A DNA stretch of 7,126 bases. Origin: Streptosporangiaceae bacterium (GTDB lineage Bacteria > Actinomycetota > Actinomycetes > Streptosporangiales > Streptosporangiaceae). The notes under the pieces are model-generated. The model was not told where the DNA came from, searched no databases, and saw nothing but the letters and a program-made list of their open reading frames with translations. Within the stretch, counting starts at the first letter, position 1; each line of letters starts with the position of its first letter. A program made the translations under genes and the position numbers. Shown piece after piece: positions 1-5,790 of the stretch. The stretch covers positions 1 through 7,126 of the forward strand of contig JASHOI010000572.1 of assembly GCA_030041195.1 (NCBI GenBank). Reading direction: 5' to 3'.

Positions 1-1
1 C

Positions 2-2335
2 CCGGGCACCATCGCTGGCCTGTGGTCACGCGCCCGCACGGCGCTGCGCGGCGTCGTCGGCAATGCCCTGTACCGCGGTTCGGCGATCCTGCTCGCGAAC
101 ACCGCGGCCACGTCGATCCTTGGCTTCGTGTTCTGGACGCTGGCCGCTCACCGCTATCCCGCGGTGTCCGTCGGCTTGTTCTCGGCGGTGACCGCCGCTG
201 TCAGCCTGCTCGGCACGGTCGCCGCGCTCGGGCTGCCGAACGTCATGATCCGGCACGTCACCGGGATCGAGAACCCGCTGGAGCTGTTGGCGCTGACGGT
301 TGCCGCGATCGCGACCGTCGGCACCCTGGTATGCGTCGGCACCGTGATCGTGCTCGGCCCGCACCTGCCTCCGTCGCTGCACGTTGGGCAGCATGGCGGG
401 ATGGTGGTGCTGGTGACCATCCTGGTGGTGGTCACCGCGGTCAGCAGCGTCATCGACGCGGGCCTGATCGCGATCCGGTACACCAGCCTGGTGCTGGTCA
501 AGAACCTGCTGGGCAGCCTGGTCAAGGTCGGGGCGCTGCTGCTGCTGGCCAGGTTCGCTTCCGCGGGCCTGCTGATCGCGTTCGGCCTCGGGCTCGTGCT
601 GTCCACCGCGGTGAGCATGGTCGCGCTGGCCCGCCGGCTCGGCGGGCGCTGGGCCGCCGCTGGGTCGATCCGCCTGCTGCGCCGTTATCTGTCGCTGACC
701 TCCGCCAACTACCTGGCCACGGTCATGGGAATCCTCCCGCTGACGGTCGTGCCGGTCGAGGTCCTGGTGATCCGCGGTGCCGAGCAGACCGCGCGGTTCG
801 CCGTGGCGTTCCTGATCGCCAGCTTCCTCAACTTCATCCCTTCGACGGTGGCCCAGGTCCTGTTCGCCGAGGCCTCGCGCCGCGGTGCGTCGCTGCGCGA
901 CCAGCTCGGCCGGGCGCTGCGCGGCGTGTACGGGCTGCTGCTGCCCGCGCTGGTCATCGTCGTCGTGGCCGCGCCGCTGCTGCTCAGCCTGTTCGGCGCG
1001 GCCTACGCCAGCGCCGCCACCGGGTGCCTCCGCGTCCTCGCCCTGAGCACGCTGCTGACCGGCGGTACTTACCTGATCGACTCGCTTCTGATCGCGCGCG
1101 ACCGCAAGGCCGCCTACGTGTTTATCAACGGGGTCAACGCGTTCCTGGTCCTCGGCTGCGTGGGAGTGCTGCTGCCGCGCGGGCTCACCGCGGCCGCCGT
1201 CGGATGGGCGCTGGCCCAGGGCCTGTCGCTGATGATCGGGCTGGCCATTCTGGCCAGCGGAGGGGCGGGCCGGCGCTGGCGGGCCCGCACCCACCTCGTC
1301 CGGCAACGGGAGGCGGGCAGCGGTTCCGGCGCGCGCCCCCGGCGCCGGGTCGTGCTGACCGCGCTGACCGCGGTGATCGCCGCGATCGTGTCGGCCAGTG
1401 CGCTCGGCGGCTGTGGATCGGCGCCCCCTTCGGGACTGATCCAGGGGGGCAACTCCAAGGTCAAGTGCATCTACGCGAGGCTCGGCGCCCCGCTCAGGCA
1501 GGCCGAGCGGGCCACCGGCGTCACGTACAACTGCCTCGAGACGTTCTCCAACGGCGCCCCGACGTGGGCCGCCTGGACCAGGCCTTGGCTCACCGACCCG
1601 ATGTACGGGTACGTATCGTGGCTGGCGGCCGACCGGTCCGGACGCCAGCTCATCTTGGCCCAGAACCTCATACCGAACAGCCTGGCCGCCGACCCGGACT
1701 GGGCGGCCCGGTGCGCGGCCGGCGCCTACGACTCCTACGCCAGGCAGCTCGGCGAGAACCTGGTCAAGGCGGGTTTCGGCTACTCGGTGATCCGGCTTGG
1801 CCCGGAGATGAACGGCACCTGGAACGTGGGCAGCCTGGGGTCGACGCCGCAGGCGTGGAAGGAATGGGCGCAGTGTTTCGCCCGGGAGGTCCGGGCGATG
1901 CGGGCGGTTCCGGGCAGCCATCTTCTGTTCGACTGGAACGTCAACGCCCAATACCGGGACATCCCGCTGGCCGACTTCTATCCCGGCAACGCCTACGTCG
2001 ACATCATCGGCATCGACTTCTACGACACCAGTGGCCTGAGCCTGCCGCCGGTCGGGAACCCGGCGCGGTGGGCTGCGCTGAGCCGCGAGCCCGATAGCCT
2101 CAGCGAGGTCGCGGCGTTCGCCGCCGCACACCACAAACCGCTGAGCTTTCCCGAGTGGGCCACGGTGACCTCCCAGGGTGACGACCCTGGTTACGTAACC
2201 GCGATGGGGGCGTTCATCGCCCGGCACGACGTCGCGTTCCAGTCCTGGTTCGATGCCGGTGACGACGGCATCTACCAGCTCAGCGCCAGCGAGGCGCCCC
2301 GCTCCCTGGCGGCCTACATCAAGGCGTTCGGGTGA
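2..2335 (+). CDS. Wzx/MATE-type polysaccharide flippase fused to a GH26-like glycoside hydrolase (5' end outside window)
   Basis: The frame is open to the left edge, so the gene starts upstream. The GTG at 128 lies inside the first membrane helix and is not a credible start. 777 residues are visible (residue 1 = codon at 2). Residues about 25-430 form roughly 12 hydrophobic helices in the pattern of Wzx/MATE/MurJ-like exporters, which move lipid-linked glycans across the membrane. An Arg-rich linker follows, then a 13th hydrophobic segment (about 450-470) ending LGGC with Cys471, which resembles a lipoprotein signal. Residues about 480-777 resemble GH26 glycosidases (mannanase type): RLGPEMNG carries the presumed acid/base Glu602, and SFPEW carries the presumed nucleophile Glu718. 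The usual His before the acid/base is Pro. An odd number of helices would put the hydrolase outside the cell. I infer export plus trimming or release of a surface polysaccharide. The 4-bp overlap with the acyltransferase gene implies an operon. Substrate is unknown. Confidence 0.85.
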   Translation, partial: PGTIAGLWSRARTALRGVVGNALYRGSAILLANTAATSILGFVFWTLAAHRYPAVSVGLFSAVTAAVSLLGTVAALGLPNVMIRHVTGIENPLELLALTVAAIATVGTLVCVGTVIVLGPHLPPSLHVGQHGGMVVLVTILVVVTAVSSVIDAGLIAIRYTSLVLVKNLLGSLVKVGALLLLARFASAGLLIAFGLGLVLSTAVSMVALARRLGGRWAAAGSIRLLRRYLSLTSANYLATVMGILPLTVVPVEVLVIRGAEQTARFAVAFLIASFLNFIPSTVAQVLFAEASRRGASLRDQLGRALRGVYGLLLPALVIVVVAAPLLLSLFGAAYASAATGCLRVLALSTLLTGGTYLIDSLLIARDRKAAYVFINGVNAFLVLGCVGVLLPRGLTAAAVGWALAQGLSLMIGLAILASGGAGRRWRARTHLVRQREAGSGSGARPRRRVVLTALTAVIAAIVSASALGGCGSAPPSGLIQGGNSKVKCIYARLGAPLRQAERATGVTYNCLETFSNGAPTWAAWTRPWLTDPMYGYVSWLAADRSGRQLILAQNLIPNSLAADPDWAARCAAGAYDSYARQLGENLVKAGFGYSVIRLGPEMNGTWNVGSLGSTPQAWKEWAQCFAREVRAMRAVPGSHLLFDWNVNAQYRDIPLADFYPGNAYVDIIGIDFYDTSGLSLPPVGNPARWAALSREPDSLSEVAAFAAAHHKPLSFPEWATVTSQGDDPGYVTAMGAFIARHDVAFQSWFDAGDDGIYQLSASEAPRSLAAYIKAFG
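1349..1414 (+). other. Lipoprotein-signal-like segment inside the flippase-hydrolase fusion
   Basis: These codons encode Arg-Arg-Arg (just upstream) followed by about 20 hydrophobic residues and then ALGGC, with the Cys codon at 1412-1414, followed by GSAPPSG. This is the n-h-c-region layout of a type II signal peptide. It sits exactly between the last flippase helix and the glycosidase domain. Either it acts as a 13th transmembrane helix, or it is a relic (or still cleavable version) of a separate lipoprotein hydrolase gene that became fused. A GTG at 1352 is in frame, but no ribosome binding site lies at the right distance, so independent translation looks unlikely. Confidence 0.55.
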
Positions 2336-3036
2336 GGCGCGTGGGCAGGCTGATGCGGGCGCTGTCGGGGAAGGCCGCAAGCCGGTCGGCCGGGCTGGAC
2401 GGCGGGTACCCGCTCTCCTTCTACACCGAGCTCGCGCTGCGGTGCTCGCTGGTGAAGACCGCCTGGTACTCGATCCGCTTCCGCGGCGTCGTGGCGGTGG
2501 GCCGCGGCAGCAGGTTGCGGGTGCACCGGAGCGCCCGCATCGCCCTCGCCCCCGGATCGGTGCTGGCGATCGGCATGGCGCACGACACCCCCACCGGCGC
2601 GGTGCTGCGGATGCGCCCTCGGTCCCGCCTGGAGGTGGACGGGCGCGTGCAGATCATGCGCGGCTGTGGGGTGATGGTGGGATACGACGCAACGCTCAGC
2701 GTCGGTGCTGGCACGTTCCTCAACGACGGGTCGGCGGTGTGGTGCGACTGCGCGACCACGATCGGCCCGGACTGCGCGATCTCGTGGGGCGTCCGGATCC
2801 TCGATTCGGACCAGCACCGGCTGGTGCGGGACGGAGAGCCCAGCCAGGACGCCCCGGTGCGCATCGGGCGGGGCTGCTGGATCGGGGCGCACGCGCTGAT
2901 CATGAAGGGCGCGCAGGTTGGCGACGGGTCGGTGGTCGCCGCCGGCGCCGTCGTGACCTCCTCCGTGCCGCCGCGGTCGCTGGTGGCCGGGGTCCCGGCC
3001 CGGGTCAGGCGCGAGAACGTCACCTGGGAGCGGTAG
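2332..3036 (+). CDS. Hexapeptide-repeat (LbH) acyltransferase
   Basis: A 234-residue protein of the left-handed beta-helix family (maltose/galactoside O-acetyltransferase and WbbJ/CysE-like). Such enzymes usually move an acetyl or other acyl group from CoA to a sugar hydroxyl or amino group. Residues about 55-155 and 175-225 show the [IV]-G-x-x repeat pattern, for example IGPDCAISW and IGRGCWIGAHALI. DSDQH (158-162) holds His162, the probable catalytic base. The C-terminal VPPRSLVAGVPARV is typical of the family. The N-terminal 50 residues are basic and not part of the helix. The GTG start at 2332 overlaps the upstream stop as GTGA, suggesting translational coupling; GTG 2341 and ATG 2353 are in-frame alternatives. 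With the flippase upstream, the likely job is O- or N-acylation of an exported polysaccharide or its precursor. The acceptor cannot be deduced. Confidence 0.88.
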   Translation: MRRVGRLMRALSGKAASRSAGLDGGYPLSFYTELALRCSLVKTAWYSIRFRGVVAVGRGSRLRVHRSARIALAPGSVLAIGMAHDTPTGAVLRMRPRSRLEVDGRVQIMRGCGVMVGYDATLSVGAGTFLNDGSAVWCDCATTIGPDCAISWGVRILDSDQHRLVRDGEPSQDAPVRIGRGCWIGAHALIMKGAQVGDGSVVAAGAVVTSSVPPRSLVAGVPARVRRENVTWER

Positions 3037-3039
3037 GTA

Positions 3040-3594
3040 TCAGCCGGGCGGGTCTTCCCCCACGACCCCGTCGACCGACTCCCGGAGCAGGTCGGCGTGG
3101 CCGTTGTGCCGCGCGTACTCCTCGATCAGGTCGATCAGGATCCGCCGCAGGCTGGGGGAGCGGCCGTCGGGCCAGGTGAACCGGGCCAGCTGGTCCAGGC
3201 CGTCACCGTCGGCCAGCGCCTCGGCGACCGCGGAGCGGGACCGGGCCACCGCGCCCTCCCAGAGCGTGTAGAGCTCGTCTGGGGTGTCCTCGGCGGCCGA
3301 GTGCCACTCCCAGTCGGGGTCGGCGTCGAAGTCGGCCATGTCCCACGGCGGGCCGAACTCCCGCCCGTGCAGCCTGCGCGTGAAGTACTCGTCCTCGACC
3401 AGCGCCAGGTGCTTGATCAGCCCGCCGAGGGTCATCGACGAGGGGCCGACCGTCGCCGCCAGCCCTGCCGCGTCCAGCCCGCCGCACTTCCACGCGAAGA
3501 TCGCGCGTTCCCGCTCCAGGGAGCCCAGCAGGGTGTCGGTCTCGCTCCCGGCGACCGGTGGCTCCCGGAGAATCTCGTCGCTGCTGTCCGTCAT
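3040..3594 (-). CDS. DinB-like / DUF664 family metalloprotein
   Basis: 184 residues, a usual length for the family. The DUF664/mini-DinB signature is clear: SSMTLGGLIKHLALVEDEYF (52-71) and EYARHNGHADLLRE (159-172). His62, His163 and His166 form the expected three-histidine metal site of the four-helix DinB fold. Some relatives are thiol-dependent S-transferases (mycothiol or bacillithiol linked), and most DUF664 members have no assigned reaction, so a mycothiol-dependent detoxification role is only a possibility. The start is ATG at 3594, preceded by a weak AGGG about 8 bases upstream. The stop lies 3 bp from the stop of the convergent acyltransferase gene, leaving no room for separate terminators. 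It follows the glycosyltransferase gene on the same strand but is separated from it by a strong hairpin, so it is probably its own transcription unit. Confidence 0.9.
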   Translation of the reverse strand: MTDSSDEILREPPVAGSETDTLLGSLERERAIFAWKCGGLDAAGLAATVGPSSMTLGGLIKHLALVEDEYFTRRLHGREFGPPWDMADFDADPDWEWHSAAEDTPDELYTLWEGAVARSRSAVAEALADGDGLDQLARFTWPDGRSPSLRRILIDLIEEYARHNGHADLLRESVDGVVGEDPPG

Positions 3595-3609
3595 GGCAGG
3601 ACCCTAGCG

Positions 3610-3636
3610 CCGGTCCCGGGTCAGACCCGAGGCCGG
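3610..3636 (-). terminator. GC-rich hairpin after the glycosyltransferase gene, candidate terminator
   Basis: The hairpin begins one base after the glycosyltransferase stop codon. The inner stem is CGGGT (3617-3621) with ACCCG (3625-3629) around a 3-base loop. It extends through CC/GG (3615-3616 with 3631-3632) and CCGG/CCGG (3610-3613 with 3633-3636), with single-base bulges at 3614 and 3630, giving 11 pairs in all. There is no T-tract on either side, as is common for actinobacterial terminators. It may instead act in the 5' region of the DinB-like gene. Confidence 0.45.
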
Positions 3637-4515
3637 TCAGGGGTTGGCCGGGTCCCGCGCCCGCGCTTCGGCGAAGATGTCGCGGATCTGCCTTTCGCTG
3701 AGGCTCCCCCAGAAGCGGACAGAATGGGTTATGAGCTTGTTTCTCTGGAGCAGTTCTGCGGGGTGATCGGGAAGACCTCGCCACCGTAGAGCCATTGGGT
3801 CTGCCGGACCGCCGAATTCTCCAAGCTGGTAGCCGGCCGCGACAGTCAGGAGCGACATTATGTGGTCCTCGCCGAGGCGGCTTGATGCCAGCCACGGCTG
3901 ATCGAGCCAGCCTCTTTGGTAAAGACTGGAGGCCGCCTGATAGCTATGTATGTAGGCGCCCCCTAGTGCGCTCTCCCCAGCGATGTAGCCATTTCTGTGT
4001 GCCAGCTCAAGAAAATAGCGAAGAGCCGATCGGCACCGCGGATGCAGGAGTCCTCGCAGGCCGGCTTCGGTGCGCAATTCGCGCGCGGCCCAAGACGGGT
4101 CACGGGCTCCGCCATCTGGCCCAATGCGGCATGCTCCCAGGATGCCAATCGCTTCGCTTTGCGCGAATGCAGCCTCGGCGCATTGTCCGAGCCCGTGTCC
4201 AATAAGCAGTGCGTCAGTATCAAGGCGCAGGATGATTCTCGGTTCGTATCTCTCCAAAATCCACCGATAACCTGCTGATAGCTTCACCCATAGTCCGCCG
4301 TCACCGCCTGGTGCCTTGGGAGGCGCCGGGATGACGACGATGTCCGGTGACAGATCCTCGATGGTGCGCATGTGTTTGCTCAGCGTTGGCGAGTCATTGA
4401 CCACCAATACGACTCTTGGAGACTCGGTGTAATGTATAACGCTGGCGAGTGTGTCCAAAATGTCCTCGCCTGGGCCAGCGGGTATCACGATTGCGATGCC
4501 TATGTGTGGTTTCAT
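3637..4515 (-). CDS. GT-A fold (GT2-like) glycosyltransferase
   Basis: 292 residues, the size of a single catalytic GT-A domain, with no membrane helix, so it is probably cytosolic. The N-terminus IGIAIVIPAGPGE (5-17) is the first beta strand and loop of the nucleotide-binding fold. LRLDTDALLIG (97-106) contains the DTD metal/nucleotide-sugar motif (Asp99, Asp101). LGEDHIMSLL (215-223) is the ED-type acceptor/base motif (Glu216, Asp217). It probably transfers a sugar from a nucleotide-sugar donor during surface-glycan synthesis, consistent with the flippase and acyltransferase nearby; donor and acceptor are unknown. The gene is visibly AT-richer than its flanks (27 of 60 bases are G or C in 4201-4260), suggesting transfer from another source. 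A weak AGGG about 10 bases before ATG 4515 overlaps the stop of the small ORF upstream, suggesting co-translation if that ORF is real. Confidence 0.85.
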   Translation of the reverse strand: MKPHIGIAIVIPAGPGEDILDTLASVIHYTESPRVVLVVNDSPTLSKHMRTIEDLSPDIVVIPAPPKAPGGDGGLWVKLSAGYRWILERYEPRIILRLDTDALLIGHGLGQCAEAAFAQSEAIGILGACRIGPDGGARDPSWAARELRTEAGLRGLLHPRCRSALRYFLELAHRNGYIAGESALGGAYIHSYQAASSLYQRGWLDQPWLASSRLGEDHIMSLLTVAAGYQLGEFGGPADPMALRWRGLPDHPAELLQRNKLITHSVRFWGSLSERQIRDIFAEARARDPANP

Positions 4516-4527
4516 CGGCGGCTGACC

Positions 4528-4725
4528 CTATTTCCGCGAGATGTCTGCGTCCGTGCCTGCCGACGGTCGGCGCGGGTCATAATAGCCGCGCCAGCGCCCC
4601 GCGAGAAACCCGAAATGAGTGGCGGAGTATGGCCAGTGTTTCTGGTACCCTCTATTTCTCGACCACCCGCAGGACTTCTTGCACTCCGGGTAGATGTACA
4701 CATTAGTCCGTAAATTGCTTGGCAT
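4528..4725 (-). CDS. Small aromatic-rich protein, unknown (possible remnant)
   Basis: From ATG 4725 this frame gives 65 residues; an in-frame TTG at 4770 would give 80. I do not recognise it. The composition is unusual: many Tyr, Trp, Arg and His residues, with segments such as SRNRGYQKHWPYSATHFGF and GRWRGYYDP, and a Cys pair in PECKKSC. Third codon positions are mostly G or C (about 42 of 56 codons from the GTG at residue 10), which is high for this AT-richer stretch and supports coding. Its TAG stop is 12 bases before the glycosyltransferase ATG and overlaps that gene's only ribosome-binding-like sequence. It holds one TTA codon, rare in actinomycetes. No strong ribosome binding site precedes either start. 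It could be a real small protein cotranscribed with the glycosyltransferase, the end of a decayed larger gene, or chance. Confidence 0.4.
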   Translation of the reverse strand: MPSNLRTNVYIYPECKKSCGWSRNRGYQKHWPYSATHFGFLAGRWRGYYDPRRPSAGTDADISRK

Positions 4726-4738
4726 GCCCAAGTGAATT
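4712..4738. repeat. Imperfect inverted repeat, candidate operator between divergent genes
   Basis: Two 11-base arms (4712-4722 and 4728-4738) surround CATGC. The inner five positions, CTTGG and CCAAG, match perfectly; overall 8 of 11 positions are complementary and two more could pair as G-T in RNA. It lies 20 bases before the start of the nucleoside phosphorylase-like gene and covers the ATG of the small ORF on the other strand. A weak -10-like TAAATT (4711-4716) overlaps the left arm, so a repressor binding here could control the + strand cassette. No -35 partner is evident. Confidence 0.3.
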
Positions 4739-4765
4739 CGACCAAGACAGGATTCTGATGGGCAA
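4736..4765 (-). promoter_or_regulatory. Weak candidate promoter for the small ORF and glycosyltransferase
   Basis: Read on the minus strand, TTGCCC (4765-4760) and TCGAAT (4741-4736) are 18 bases apart and resemble -35 and -10 boxes (4 of 6 matches for the -10). Transcription would begin just before the ATG at 4725. It lies over the start of the divergent phosphorylase-like gene, so the two directions could interfere. The match is poor and chance is a real alternative. Confidence 0.18.
4749..4752 (+). promoter_or_regulatory. Ribosome binding site selecting ATG 4758
   Basis: AGGA with a 5-base spacer (TTCTG) precedes the ATG at 4758. The frame is open further upstream to a TTG at 4719, but that codon has no such site and sits inside the inverted repeat, so 4758 is preferred. 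Confidence 0.55.
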
Positions 4766-5753
4766 TCCAATCCTTGATCGCATTACCTATCAACCAGAGC
4801 ACGCGGCGCCCGCGCCGATTCCCTGGCCCGAGGGGCTGGCACCGAAAGGGACTCAATACGGGCGGGAAAGCGACGATCCGCTTCCGCTGGCCGAGGTGGT
4901 GGTTGCGACCTGGACCTTTGCGGAAGGAGAGGCGCTGGCCGACGTGCTGACCCCGGGTCTGCCGAGCACGACCTGGCGGCCTTACGCCCACCGCTGGAGC
5001 ATTTACGAGACCCAGCTGACCGACAGCTCACCGGCTCGGGATGCGCAGTGCATGGCCTATGTGGCCAACGTCAGCATCGGGTCGGTACAGGTCCTCGCGT
5101 TCAAATCCGAACTGCACCTGGCCACCGATGGCATCTCCGCCCCGATCGTCCAGTTGTGGAAGCAGATAGTCCAGGAAGCCCAGCCCACGCTGATCATCAG
5201 CACGGGCACCGCGGGCGGCATCGGCGAGGCCACCCAGCTGGGCGACGTCTTTGCGGTGACGAACGCGAAGTTCAATTGCACCCAGGCCTTCAGGTCAAAG
5301 CCGTGGGCCCAGCAGCTTTTCCAGGGCCCTCAGCTCGCGGGGGGCGGCCAGGCGTCGAGCTTTGGCGACCTTGTCGCGCCCAATGCCGGGCATCTCGCTC
5401 CCGTTGCCGACCGCGCGCCGCGCCTGACCTTCGGGGGGACGAGCGGCGGTGTGGAGACGATCGACTACTTCGGCTTTGCCAACACGACCGACTCCTACGG
5501 CATCGTCAGTAACTACCCCGAGGCCCGCACCGAGGAGATGGACGACGCCACTCTCCCACTGGCCCTCACAGGCATCGACAACCCGCCTCGGTGGTGCTCG
5601 ATCCGTAACGCCAGCGATCCCGAGGTCTCCTCCTCGATCGGCGACCTCCAAGCGCAGGCTCGCTGGGCCACCCAGATCTACCAGGAGTACGGCTACTGGA
5701 CGACCATCGGGTCGGCGATCGCCACCTGGGCCGTCATCGCCAACCTGGCATGA
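4758..5753 (+). CDS. Nucleoside phosphorylase/nucleosidase superfamily protein (PNP_UDP_1-like)
   Basis: 331 residues, longer than a typical MTA/SAH nucleosidase (about 230). Family marks, in order: VVVATWTFAEGEA (47-59) as the first strand and loop; LIISTGTAGGIG (145-156) followed by LGDVFAVTNA (161-170), the phosphate/base-pocket core; EEMDD (259-263) in place of the ribose-binding VEME, so the key second Glu is Asp262; and SIRNASD (281-287) with Asp287 in the position of the catalytic Asp. The main active-site positions are therefore present or conservatively changed, and cleavage of a nucleoside or nucleotide N-glycosidic bond is plausible. About 90 residues between the core motif and EEMDD, and an N-terminal extension of about 45, account for the extra length. 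The end is a hydrophobic, aromatic stretch (about 312-331). There is no signal peptide. The peptidase gene follows after 37 bp on the same strand. The substrate is unknown; PNP domains also serve as effectors in some bacterial conflict systems, which is only a lead here. Confidence 0.8.
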   Translation: MGNPILDRITYQPEHAAPAPIPWPEGLAPKGTQYGRESDDPLPLAEVVVATWTFAEGEALADVLTPGLPSTTWRPYAHRWSIYETQLTDSSPARDAQCMAYVANVSIGSVQVLAFKSELHLATDGISAPIVQLWKQIVQEAQPTLIISTGTAGGIGEATQLGDVFAVTNAKFNCTQAFRSKPWAQQLFQGPQLAGGGQASSFGDLVAPNAGHLAPVADRAPRLTFGGTSGGVETIDYFGFANTTDSYGIVSNYPEARTEEMDDATLPLALTGIDNPPRWCSIRNASDPEVSSSIGDLQAQARWATQIYQEYGYWTTIGSAIATWAVIANLA

Positions 5754-5777
5754 ACCGTCATCGCAAACCTGACCTGA
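5731..5777 (+). repeat. 24-bp tandem duplication across the phosphorylase stop codon
   Basis: CCGTCATCGC-type units at 5731-5753 and 5755-5777 match at 20 of 23 positions with a period of 24. Each unit ends in TGA. The period keeps frame: the first copy encodes VIANLA-stop, and the second, read in the same frame past that stop, encodes VIANLT-stop. It lies just before the ribosome binding site of the peptidase gene. Confidence 0.85.
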
Positions 5778-5778
5778 A

Positions 5779-5785
5779 AAGGAGG
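5779..5785 (+). promoter_or_regulatory. Strong Shine-Dalgarno for the cysteine peptidase gene
   Basis: AAGGAGG, nearly a full complement to the 16S rRNA 3' end, lies 5 bases before the GTG at 5791. It is the strongest ribosome binding site seen in the window and fixes the start. It implies the peptidase may be translated better than the gene before it. Confidence 0.85.
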
Positions 5786-5790
5786 CCACC

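Noticed and set aside
1352..1354. GTG as start of an independent lipoprotein hydrolase gene
   Set aside because: The nearest purine-rich stretch (GGGAGG near 1308) is about 40 bases upstream, too far to act as a ribosome binding site, and the frame is continuous with the flippase.
22..2097. 691-residue + strand open frame in another phase
   Set aside because: Arg/Gly/Ala/Pro-rich product without domains, covering the same bases as the clear flippase and GH26 motifs in the correct frame.
26..2380. 784-residue open frame on the minus strand, antisense to the flippase-hydrolase gene
   Set aside because: Low-complexity Arg/Gln/Gly/Asp-rich product with no fold signature; a typical high-GC shadow of the real + strand gene.
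2253..3179. 308-residue + strand frame over the acyltransferase gene
   Set aside because: Arg/Gly/Pro-rich shadow that runs across a real stop codon and into the convergent gene; no motifs.
3097..3789. Overlapping frames on both strands across the DinB-like gene
   Set aside because: They lack any conserved motif, while the 184-residue minus frame has a complete DUF664 signature.
3795..4713. Several short + strand frames opposite the glycosyltransferase
   Set aside because: No recognisable domains or ribosome binding sites; explained as shadows of the minus-strand gene.
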